From contig NZ_SKFH01000039.1 in the NCBI RefSeq assembly GCF_004343705.1, positions 1-32,764 on the forward strand: 32,764 nucleotides of DNA. Direction: 5' to 3'. This document shows positions 1-6,131 of this stretch, piece by piece. The stretch comes from Flaviaesturariibacter aridisoli. Its GTDB lineage: Bacteria; Bacteroidota; Bacteroidia; Chitinophagales; Chitinophagaceae. The notes beneath the pieces were generated by a model. That model ran no database searches and had not been told where the DNA came from. It was given only the letters and a program-made list of their open reading frames with translations. Both the position numbers and the translations under genes were made by a program. How positions within the stretch are numbered: position 1 is the stretch's first letter; each line of letters begins with the position of its first letter.

Positions 1-2
1 CC

Positions 3-80
3 GTCGTGCAGGTGCACGGTATGGGGCCCTTCGCCATCACCTACATCAATCCAGCCGATGACCCGCGCAACAAGCACTAA
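3..80 (+). CDS. C-terminal fragment of an unidentified protein
   Basis: An open frame enters from the left edge and stops at TAA 78-80, giving the last 25 residues (starting VVQVHGMGPFAITYIN and ending NPADDPRNKH). Only the tail is visible. The hydrophobic/aromatic pattern resembles the final strands of a small beta-barrel protein such as a cupin, but that is a guess. A GC-rich hairpin follows directly (87-110), consistent with a real gene end. Confidence 0.55.
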   Translation, partial: VVQVHGMGPFAITYINPADDPRNKH

Positions 81-86
81 CGGGTA

Positions 87-110
87 ACGCCGGGCCGGCA
101 GGCCCGGCGT
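87..110 (+). terminator. Hairpin after the partial gene
   Basis: Perfect 10-bp stem (acgccgggcc / ggcccggcgt) with a 4-nt loop, starting 7 nt after the stop at 80. There is no clear T-run, so termination is plausible but not certain. Confidence 0.5.
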
Positions 111-298
111 TCGCTTCCGGGGCACCGGAACGGGCGATCGGCGGGGTATTTTCGTCCGCGATGATCGCCTATTTCCGAGGAGAGCCGGACCGCGCAGGCA
201 CGGGGGGCACGCGACGGCGCAGCGAAGGGCGGCACGGCGAACGGGCCGAGACCTACCCCAACCTGCAATCGGTTGATAATCAAAAGCAAAATGCTGTT

Positions 299-571
299 GT
301 AGCCGCGGAACACGCTATTGTCGCCGCGGAAGCATCTAATGGACCCGCGGAGGCCGCTAACGTCGCCGCGGAGCCTGCTGTTGGACCCGCGGAGCCATCT
401 ATCGCCGCCGCGGAGGCATCTATCGTTGCCGCGGAAGCATCTATCGTCGCCGCGGAAGCATCTCTCGTTGCCGCGGAGCCATCTCTCGTACTCGCGGAAG
501 CATGGCCCGTCGGCGCGGAGGCATCTGTCGTCGTCGCGGAAGCAACTGTCGGAACCAGGGGCGGGTCTGCT
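299..571 (+). repeat. 21-bp-periodic tandem array, locus 1 (12 in-phase units plus decayed end)
   Basis: Twelve consecutive 21-bp units start at 299, 320, 341, 362, 383, 404, 425, 446, 467, 488, 509 and 530, without a single indel. Unit consensus begins GTCGCCGCGGAAGCATCT followed by three more bases. The core CGCGGA (unit positions 6-11) is identical in all twelve and begins at 304, 325 and so on to 535. In the first nine units it extends to the palindrome CCGCGG. The second half of the unit drifts (AGCATCTATC, GGCCGCTAAC, GCCTGCTGTT, AGCATGGCCC). A thirteenth unit (551-571) is degenerate and a further GCGGA at 575 is out of phase. Because 21 is divisible by three, all frames stay open and yield spurious heptad-repeat ORFs. 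The array ends about 125 bp before the start of the helical-protein gene at 698, on the same strand. A matching arrangement with a different core occurs at 31282-31575. Confidence 0.9.
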
Positions 572-663
572 GGCGCGGAAAGCTACCCATTTGTTTTTTC
601 CGAAAGATGAGTTATATTGGTCTTGTCTTCCGCCCCCTTTGAAACCGACTGCTACCTTAAAAA

Positions 664-697
664 CACTTTTATTTTTTAACGCTAAAATTTAAAAGTG
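664..697 (+). promoter_or_regulatory. AT-rich inverted repeat abutting the start codon of the 698 gene
   Basis: CACTTTTA (664-671) and TAAAAGTG (690-697) are perfect inverted arms. The sequence between them (TTTT...AAAA) can extend the stem. The right arm ends one base before ATG 698, so an RNA hairpin would sit on the ribosome-binding region. No Shine-Dalgarno-like stretch is seen. It could be a cis-regulatory hairpin, an operator, or chance in AT-rich DNA. Confidence 0.45.
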
Positions 698-1375
698 ATG
701 ACCAAAGTTCAAAACCGTTACATCGCCATGTACGGCGCCATTCTCTTGTTTTGCAAAGAAAATCAGGCCCTGGTTGCACTCAGCCCGGCGTTTCAAAAGG
801 CAGTTTTGTGGCTGAATGGGCAGGTGAACCGCATCGATGCGGCGGTGCTGCGCCAGCAAAAGAACCAGCAGGGCGGCGGCGCCAAAAAGACGACGCGCGA
901 GATCATTTGCGCCACCGGTGCCGTGCTGAGCTCCCTGGCAGCGGGCTGGGCCAACGAAGAAGGGCTTGCCGACATGGAAGCCCGCAACACCTGGACGGAG
1001 CCGAAGCTGGACAAGCTCTCCGATGCCCGCCTGCACGCGGTGTGTACCCTCATTGCGGAAGATGCCCACACGGCCCTTGCCGGCGGTGCCGAAAACGGGA
1101 TCACCGACGAATCAATCACCGGCTTCACTGCTGCCCTGGGCCTTTTCAAGGAAGAAAAAGATGCGCCGCGCAAAACCACCACGGCCCGCAGCACGCAGAC
1201 CAACGAGTTGAAGAAACTCATTGCACAAACCAACGACGGCCTCAAAAAGCGGATGGACCGGAACGCTGCGTTTTACAAATCCAAACACCCGGAATTCTAT
1301 TTTGAATACAAGGAAGCCCGCAAACTGATCGACCCCGCATCGAGGCCGAAGAAGGAAGCGGTGAACGAAGCTTGA
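698..1375 (+). CDS. Helical protein of unknown function, array-associated family member 1
   Basis: A 225-residue protein with no signal peptide or membrane segment, predicted largely alpha-helical and rich in Ala, Lys and Glu. I do not recognise a named domain. It has an N-terminal aromatic segment (RYIAMYGAILLF), a middle Lys-rich stretch (QQKNQQGGGAKKTTRE), a long central helix region, and a C-terminal block ending AAFYKSKHPEFYFEYKEARKLID. The 30370-31065 product has the same order of features: early MY...A, Lys/Ala linker near residue 60, and an ...RHPDFVKRWFAARALDE block at the same place. I therefore treat the two as divergent paralogues. ATG 698 is preferred; GTG 695 is in frame immediately before it. 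The gene is monocistronic, with the 21-bp array upstream and a strong terminator at 1407-1435. Function is unknown. A role tied to the array (binding it, or being controlled through it) is inference from layout only. Confidence 0.85.
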   Translation: MTKVQNRYIAMYGAILLFCKENQALVALSPAFQKAVLWLNGQVNRIDAAVLRQQKNQQGGGAKKTTREIICATGAVLSSLAAGWANEEGLADMEARNTWTEPKLDKLSDARLHAVCTLIAEDAHTALAGGAENGITDESITGFTAALGLFKEEKDAPRKTTTARSTQTNELKKLIAQTNDGLKKRMDRNAAFYKSKHPEFYFEYKEARKLIDPASRPKKEAVNEA

Positions 1376-1406
1376 TGTGTCATCAGGTAGATAGTTTTTG
1401 GTTTAG

Positions 1407-1435
1407 ATACCCCGTGATGAGCGGGGTATTTTTTT
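1407..1435 (+). terminator. Rho-independent terminator of the 698 gene
   Basis: Stem ATACCCCG / CGGGGTAT with a 7-nt loop, followed by six T residues, 32 bp past the stop codon. Confidence 0.9.
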
Positions 1436-1881
1436 GTCCCGCCTTACTGCAAATGTGCCCTGCGCCGCACACGGTTTATGCGGCCCCTCCCACGGCGCGC
1501 ATGCCTCTGGCATGCATCGATGCCATCCGCCCCCGGGGATTTCATCCCGGGTTGTGAAGCGTGCATGCCTCCGGCATGCGGGGGGATTTGCCATCCGTCG
1601 TTTCGTTTCCCGGGATTTCATCCCGGGTTGTGAAGCGCGCATGCCTCCGGCATGCCGGGGGGTGTCGTCCCGTCGGGCAGCCCGGGGTTAGGCGGGGGGG
1701 TGTACGGTGCCTGCCTCCGGTACGCGGATCCGTGCCAGGGCCCAGTCGCAGGCGGCCTCTATCTGTCCGGGGGCAGAAGCATGCCGGAGGCATGCGCGTT
1801 TTGCAGCCCGGCATATTTTGCCGGGCGTACGCAGGCAACGCGGCCCGGTGCATGCCGGAGGCATGCGCGATGGGGGCGCGG
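1436..1881. repeat. Left REP cluster flanking the RAYT gene
   Basis: Gene-free stretch filled with palindromes. REP cores GCATGCCTCCGGCATGC (or its reverse complement) lie at 1499-1515 (one mismatch), 1563-1579, 1639-1655, 1779-1795 and 1850-1866, with a decayed copy near 1708-1725. A second hairpin accompanies most of them. CCCGGG-A-TTTCA-T-CCCGGG lies at 1532-1551 and 1609-1627, joined by TTGTGAAGCG to the following REP. GCCCGGC-ATATTTT-GCCGGGC (1806-1826) follows the inverted REP at 1779. The first three cores are in one orientation and the two nearest the transposase are inverted. This is the configuration of REP/REPIN elements mobilised by a RAYT. Confidence 0.88.
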
Positions 1882-2343
1882 TCATTCCGGTTCCTGGAAG
1901 CCATACCGGGGGTCGTACGGAATTCCTTCGCGCTCCACCAGCAATTTTATCTCCTGCCGCATCGTCTTCTTCCGATGGTGCTCTTCCTGGTTGCGGATGT
2001 ACTTGACCACCGTGTCGATGCGGAATGGTTCCACCACAAAGCCCCCGTAACCGACTTGCCAGGCGAATTTGCCGCGCACAAACCCCTGCGCGTTGATCCA
2101 GCGCGAGGTGTCGCGCTTGAGGTGCTGCATGAGGTGAGGAATGGTTTCATTGATGTTGTACCGAAGCAACACGTGCAGATGGTCGGGCATGCTGTTGAGG
2201 GCGAGCACGTCGTGACCATGTTCTTCAATAAGTCCGATGCTGTATTGGTGTAAGCGCCCCTGCCAGGCCGGAGCAATGAGCGCTGCGCGGTATTTTACCG
2301 CATAGACCATGTGAAAATGAGCACGGATGCAGGTGTCGGACAT
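1882..2343 (-). CDS. REP-associated tyrosine transposase (RAYT; IS200-like Y1/HUH)
   Basis: A 153-residue protein of the Y1_Tnp family (single-strand DNA transposases that cut and join through a 5'-phosphotyrosine). The HUH metal site is His55-Leu-His57 in MPDHLHVLL. The nucleophile is probably Tyr115 in VVKYIRNQEEHH, the usual Y-x-x-N-Q context. Length and the C-terminal YDPRYGFQ tail fit the compact RAYT/IS200 class. ATG is at 2343. It stands alone between two clusters of REP palindromes, whose core it presumably recognises. No TnpB/IscB partner is present. The reading frame is intact, so it may be active; domestication cannot be excluded. Confidence 0.9.
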   Translation of the reverse strand: MSDTCIRAHFHMVYAVKYRAALIAPAWQGRLHQYSIGLIEEHGHDVLALNSMPDHLHVLLRYNINETIPHLMQHLKRDTSRWINAQGFVRGKFAWQVGYGGFVVEPFRIDTVVKYIRNQEEHHRKKTMRQEIKLLVEREGIPYDPRYGFQEPE

Positions 2344-2793
2344 AGATCACGTTTTGGTCTGTGAAATTCCGGAACGGTGAAACGATAGCCATGTGTTTTT
2401 CAACAGCGAAATCCGGGATTTTTCACGGGGCCGGATGATGATTTCATCATTCCGCACACCGGGGTGCTGCATGATCGCGGCAGCCATGTCGTATGCCATG
2501 CACGGTTGGCATGCCGGAGGCATGCGCGCTTTACAGCCCGGCATAACATGCCGGGCTGTAACGGCCATAGGTTTCGATGCATGCCGGAAGCTGCCGTCGC
2601 GTAAGCAGCCCGGGATTTCATCCCGGGTTGTGAAACGTGCATGCCTCCGGCATGCGGGGTGGCGTCGTTTCGTTTCCCGGGGATTTCATCCCGGGTTGTG
2701 AAACGCGCATGCCTCCGGCATGCCGGGCATAGGTGCCCTGTGCTGCTCCCGGCGACGAACGCGTATCTTCGCCGCGCACTAAACGCCCGTCGC
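2344..2793. repeat. Right REP cluster between RAYT and gmk
   Basis: REP cores occur at 2509-2525 (inverted), about 2579-2594 (decayed, inverted), 2639-2655 and 2707-2723 (both forward). The inverted copy at 2509 is followed by a perfect 14-bp-stem hairpin (TTACAGCCCGGCAT / ATGCCGGGCTGTAA, 2531-2561). The forward copies are each preceded by the CCCGGG-ATTTCAT-CCCGGG hairpin (2609-2627, 2676-2695). 2344-2500 is the transposase upstream region and shows no gene. The gmk promoter-like element lies just beyond, at 2764. Confidence 0.85.
2764..2771 (+). promoter_or_regulatory. TAnnTTTG-like -7 element of gmk
   Basis: TATCTTCG, 22 bp before ATG 2794, matches the Bacteroidetes -7 consensus TAnnTTTG except at one T. 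It lies immediately after the last REP. Confidence 0.5.
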
Positions 2794-3384
2794 ATGTCCG
2801 CCGATTTCGGAAAGATCATCATCCTCACCGCTCCCTCCGGCGCGGGCAAGACCTCCATCACCCGCTACCTGCTGGGCAAATATCCCGGGCGCCTCGCCTT
2901 CTCCATATCGGCGGCTACCAGGCAGCCGCGCGGCACCGAGCAGAACGGGCACGACTACCACTTCATGAGCGTCGCCGAATTCCAGGACCGCATCCACAAA
3001 AACGAATTCATGGAGTGGGAGATGGTGTACGAAGGCAAATACTACGGCACGCTCAAAAGCGAGATGCGCCGCATCTGGAGCGAAGGCAAGACGCCCCTGC
3101 TCGATATCGACGTGAAGGGCGCCATCCACATCCAGCAGCAATACCCCGAAAACATCCTCTCCCTGTTCATCGAGCCGCCCTCCATCGAGGAACTGCAGCG
3201 CCGCCTCACCGGCCGCGGCACCGAAAGCCCCGACTCCATCCAGGCGCGGATCAACAAGGCCGCCTACGAGATCTCGTTCAAGCACCACTTCCACAAAATC
3301 ATCGTGAATCACGACCTGGAGCAGGCGTGTAAAGAGGCGGAAGAAGCCGTGCTGGCGTTTATAGGGGAAGGGCAGAGTAAATGA
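2794..3384 (+). CDS. gmk: Guanylate kinase
   Basis: A 196-residue cytosolic nucleotide kinase that phosphorylates GMP (and dGMP) with ATP, essential for GTP supply. The P-loop is A13-PSGAGKTS, with Lys19. GMP-binding features follow in order: SISAATRQPRGTEQNGHDYHF, EMVYEGKYYGTL, and LLDIDVKGA. The LID-like segment RLTGRGTESPDSIQARI is also present. The frame stays open upstream into the REP cluster, but ATG 2794 gives the family's usual length and sits 22 bp after a TATCTTCG -7 element. It is monocistronic and convergent with the AraC-type gene; the two are separated only by an inverted octamer-word repeat. Confidence 0.97.
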   Translation: MSADFGKIIILTAPSGAGKTSITRYLLGKYPGRLAFSISAATRQPRGTEQNGHDYHFMSVAEFQDRIHKNEFMEWEMVYEGKYYGTLKSEMRRIWSEGKTPLLDIDVKGAIHIQQQYPENILSLFIEPPSIEELQRRLTGRGTESPDSIQARINKAAYEISFKHHFHKIIVNHDLEQACKEAEEAVLAFIGEGQSK

Positions 3385-3471
3385 CTACATGATTACATGA
3401 GTACATGAGGTTTGATGGGAGGGATGAATTTCTGACCTCATGTAATCATTTGCTCATGTATTCATGTAATC
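3384..3471. repeat. Inverted octamer-word repeat (TACATGAn) between gmk and the regulator
   Basis: The left arm (3384-3410) contains three 8-bp steps, TACATGAT-TACATGAG-TACATGAG. The right arm (3436-3471), read on the minus strand, contains four steps: ATTACATGA, ATACATGA, GCAAATGA, TTACATGA. The arms are inverted copies of the same degenerate word separated by about 25 bp, so both strands can fold. The element lies exactly between two converging genes and overlaps both stop codons, so it may be a bidirectional terminator. A relative lies at 14540-14654. Confidence 0.8.
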
Positions 3472-4336
3472 ACCCCTCTTTTCCCAACTCCTGCATCCTC
3501 GCTCTATATTCCCTCGGCGATAGTCCTTTCTTTTTGCGGAACACCCGGTTGAAATACGTCAGGCTTTCAAAGCCGGTGGCAAAGGCGATCTCGGCGATCG
3601 ATTTGTCGGTGCCGGTGAGGAGGCTGCAGGCGTGGCCCGTGCGTACGTCGTTGAGGTAGTCGGAGAAGGTCTTGCCCGTGACGCGTTTGAAGAAGCGGCA
3701 GAAGGCGCTCGGCGACAGGTGCAGCAACGCGGCCGCCTCGGCCAGCGGCAGCGGGCGGGCCGACGCTTTCTGTATGTGCTGGCACACCTTGTTGATGCGG
3801 CGCTCCGTTTCCTTGGAGCCACGGGCGGCGTCAAACCAGGCCGAAGCCAGCGGCATACTCCGGAGGCGCGACAAACCGCCCAGGATCTCCAGCAGTGCCG
3901 TCACCCGCGCCATGCCCGTGCGGGCGGGCAGGGCCGTTACCAGCTCCGCCAGGGCGCGACTCGCACGGGCGGGGAAGTGCAGTCCCGCCGCCGACCCTTC
4001 GAGTAGTGCCGCTACACCAGCCGCTTCGGGCCAGTGAAGGAAGTCGCCGGCGAAGCTTTCCGAAAACTGTATGACTACGGCTGTAGATCCGCCGCGCAGG
4101 GGGCGGTCGCTGGTCCAGGTATGCGGCAGGTTGGGGCCGATGAGCACGAGGTCGCCGGCGGCGAAGGGCTCGTACGAATCGCCCACCAGGCGCTTCCCCG
4201 ACCCGCGGGTGATGAGCGTGAGCTCGTACTCGGGATGGTAGTGCCACTTGAACGGAAAGGCCGGCACCTTCAGGTCGTAGGCCACGAAGGAGGCATTGCC
4301 TTTTTTGCTGCTGATCTCTTCAAATGCCGCGCGCAT
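3470..4336 (-). CDS. AraC-family transcriptional regulator with N-terminal cupin sensor
   Basis: A 288-residue regulator. The N-terminal cupin half (FKWHYHPEYELTLITRG ... FAAGDLVLIGPNLPHTW) is the usual ligand-sensing barrel. The C-terminal ~100 residues are the double helix-turn-helix of AraC/XylS: first HTH LPLAEAAALLHLSPSAFCRFFKRVTG, second HTH KSIAEIAFATGFESLTYFNRVF, then KKGLSPREYR. The frame can be extended to ATG 4411, but those 25 residues do not fit the cupin. ATG 4336 begins where relatives begin and has TATATTG just upstream, so I chose it. It is divergent from the dioxygenase-isomerase-porter-glycosidase operon starting at 4462, and local control of that operon in response to a sugar is the natural inference. 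Confidence 0.93.
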   Translation of the reverse strand: MRAAFEEISSKKGNASFVAYDLKVPAFPFKWHYHPEYELTLITRGSGKRLVGDSYEPFAAGDLVLIGPNLPHTWTSDRPLRGGSTAVVIQFSESFAGDFLHWPEAAGVAALLEGSAAGLHFPARASRALAELVTALPARTGMARVTALLEILGGLSRLRSMPLASAWFDAARGSKETERRINKVCQHIQKASARPLPLAEAAALLHLSPSAFCRFFKRVTGKTFSDYLNDVRTGHACSLLTGTDKSIAEIAFATGFESLTYFNRVFRKKKGLSPREYRARMQELGKEG

Positions 4337-4439
4337 ACCGGCACAATATACGATGAGCGGTGGGCGCGGGCTACCTTCGTTGGTCAATATAGTGCCGGTA
4401 TTGGGCAGCAACGTACCGGCGCCTGCCGGCCGGAGGGGC

Positions 4440-4447
4440 TAGGTTTG
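4440..4447 (+). promoter_or_regulatory. -7 element of the sugar operon
   Basis: TAGGTTTG is a perfect TAnnTTTG, 14 bp before ATG 4462. No convincing -33 TTTG is seen, as expected if an activator such as the divergent AraC-type protein is needed. Confidence 0.6.
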
Positions 4448-4461
4448 CACAAAACGCGCCC

Positions 4462-5289
4462 ATGCTTGCCCTTCCCGATTCCATACGAGCCGCCCTGCAC
4501 GAACCCTATACGCTAACGCCTGAGCAGGTGGACTTCTACGACCGCAACCGCTTCATCAAACTCAAACAGGTATTCGACCCCGCTACGGTACGGCTCTTCA
4601 ACGAGATCATTTCGGAGCGCGTGCGCCAGATGAACACCGTGGACAAGCCGCTCGAGGAACGCGATACTTATGGCAAGGCATTCCTGCAGCTGTTCAACCT
4701 GTGGCTCGAAGACGAGCTCGTGCGCGAGCTGGTATTCAGCAAGCGTCTCGGCGGCATCGCCGCAGCGCTGATGCAGGTGGAAGGTGTGCGCCTCTACCAC
4801 GACCAGGCACTGTTCAAGGAAGGCGGCGGCGGTATCACGCCCTGGCATGCCGACCAGTATTACTGGCCGCTCGAAACCGACCGCACGGTGACGGCCTGGA
4901 TCCCGCTGCAGGCCACGCCGCTGGAGATGGGGCCGCTCGAATTCAGCGCCGGCTCGCACGTGATCGTGGAGGGCCGCGAGCTCGCCATCGGCGACGAAAG
5001 CGAGACCGTGATGCAGAAGCGCCTTCGTGTGACCGACTTCCAGCACGTGGTGGAGCCTTTCGATGTGGGGGAAATTTCCTTTCACTCCGGCTGGGTGTTT
5101 CACCGCGCCGGCGCCAATCAGACACCCGACATGCGCCGCGTGATGACGATCATCTATATGGACCGCGACATGCGGCTGAAGGCGCCCGAGAACGACAACC
5201 AGGCCCACGACTGGGCCACCTGGTGCCCCGGCGCGCAGATCGGAGAGATCATCAAATCGCCCATCAACCCCGTACTCTACGAAGCCTGA
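4462..5289 (+). CDS. Phytanoyl-CoA dioxygenase (PhyH) family Fe(II)/2-oxoglutarate enzyme
   Basis: A 275-residue cytosolic non-haem iron oxygenase of the PhyH family, which couples 2-oxoglutarate decarboxylation to substrate hydroxylation. The facial triad is visible: His129-Ala-Asp131 in TPWHADQYYWPL and the distal His in FHRAGAN (His214). The substrate is unknown; family members act on very different small molecules. It is the first gene of a tight operon, and its TGA overlaps the next ATG by one base. Its co-transcription with a TIM-barrel isomerase, a sugar porter and a glycosidase suggests a carbohydrate-derived substrate, but that is inference. Confidence 0.9.
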   Translation: MLALPDSIRAALHEPYTLTPEQVDFYDRNRFIKLKQVFDPATVRLFNEIISERVRQMNTVDKPLEERDTYGKAFLQLFNLWLEDELVRELVFSKRLGGIAAALMQVEGVRLYHDQALFKEGGGGITPWHADQYYWPLETDRTVTAWIPLQATPLEMGPLEFSAGSHVIVEGRELAIGDESETVMQKRLRVTDFQHVVEPFDVGEISFHSGWVFHRAGANQTPDMRRVMTIIYMDRDMRLKAPENDNQAHDWATWCPGAQIGEIIKSPINPVLYEA

Positions 5290-6131
5290 TGGAACTGAAG
5301 ATCCTTTGTCCTTACTGGGGCCGCGAAGCACTCGGCGCCCAGGCATTTCTTGACGGCGCGCTGGCCGAAGGCTACGATGGCGTGGAGATCAACTTCCCCG
5401 ACAGCCCCGGCTTCACGGAGCAGTTCGCAGAAGCCCTTGCGGCCATCCGTGCGGAGCGCCCCGGCTTCGCCTTCATCGCGCAGCTCGTGCCGGGAGCATC
5501 CGTAGAAATACCGGAAGCGTTTCAACGCCGCTACGAAGAGCGCCTGCGCTTCCTGTTGGCGCTGCGCCCCGACGCGATCAACGCGCATACAGGCAAGGAC
5601 CATTATTCATTTGAAGACAATTGCCGCATCATCGCAGCCGCCGACGCGATCGCTGCCGATAGCGGCATCCCGTTGTTCCATGAGATCCACCGCGGCCGCT
5701 TCTCGTTTCACCTGGCCGGCCTGCTGCCGTACCTGGAACGCTTCCCGGCGCTGCGTCTTACGGGCGATTTCAGCCACTTCTGCACCGTATCGGAGAGCCT
5801 GCTCGAAGACCAGGAGGAAGCGCTGGCGCATGTGTTTCCTTTTGTGCAACACCTGCACGCCCGCGTTGGTGGCGCGCAGGGACCACAAGCTGCCGACCCC
5901 TTCGCACCCGAGTGGAGCGCTGCGCTCGCCCGCTACGGCAGCTGGTGGCGCGCCGTGCTTCAGGATGCTGAGGCCCGCGGCAGGAAGCACTTTACCATTA
6001 CACCCGAAGCAGGCCCGGCGCCCTATATGCCCCTGCAACCCTATAGCGGCGCACCGCTTGCCGACCAATACCAGATTAACATCCGCATGAAAGACCACCT
6101 TCGCTACACGTTTCAACCCAAGGTTCTATGA
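5289..6131 (+). CDS. Sugar phosphate isomerase/epimerase-like TIM-barrel protein
   Basis: A 280-residue protein of the xylose-isomerase-like TIM-barrel superfamily (AP_endonuc_2 fold). Barrel signatures are DGVEINFPDSPG near residue 35, INAHTGKDHYSFEDN near 98-112, LFHEIHRGRFSFH near 130, LTGDFSHFCTV near 155, HLHARVG near 190 and TITPEAGPAPY near 238. The E, D, H and E residues in these strands are the expected metal ligands. ATG 5289 overlaps the PhyH stop by one base, and a long out-of-frame extension upstream is not coding. The stop overlaps the porter start by 4 nt. The precise sugar is not deducible. Confidence 0.88.
   Translation: MELKILCPYWGREALGAQAFLDGALAEGYDGVEINFPDSPGFTEQFAEALAAIRAERPGFAFIAQLVPGASVEIPEAFQRRYEERLRFLLALRPDAINAHTGKDHYSFEDNCRIIAAADAIAADSGIPLFHEIHRGRFSFHLAGLLPYLERFPALRLTGDFSHFCTVSESLLEDQEEALAHVFPFVQHLHARVGGAQGPQAADPFAPEWSAALARYGSWWRAVLQDAEARGRKHFTITPEAGPAPYMPLQPYSGAPLADQYQINIRMKDHLRYTFQPKVL

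Noticed and set aside
161-692. Two long overlapping plus-strand ORFs with heptad repeats (VAAEASI and SPRKHLS types)
   Set aside because: They are translations of the 21-bp array. Any 21-bp repeat keeps all frames open; there is no ribosome site, no conserved frame preference, and the two frames compete.
1372-1557. 61-aa ORF after the first helical-protein gene
   Set aside because: It spans the terminator and the first REP and has no supporting start signal.
1561-2253. 230-aa plus-strand ORF opposite the RAYT gene
   Set aside because: It is made of REP palindromes and the antisense of the transposase; no recognisable domain, while the minus-strand frame has clear HUH and Tyr motifs.
4337-4411. 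25-residue N-terminal extension of the AraC-type regulator
   Set aside because: Residues do not fit the cupin fold and the downstream ATG has a promoter-like sequence just before it; kept as an alternative only.
4701-5288. Long upstream extension of the isomerase/epimerase frame inside the PhyH gene
   Set aside because: Out-of-frame Arg/Ala-rich shadow of a well supported gene; ATG 5289 gives the family's normal length.
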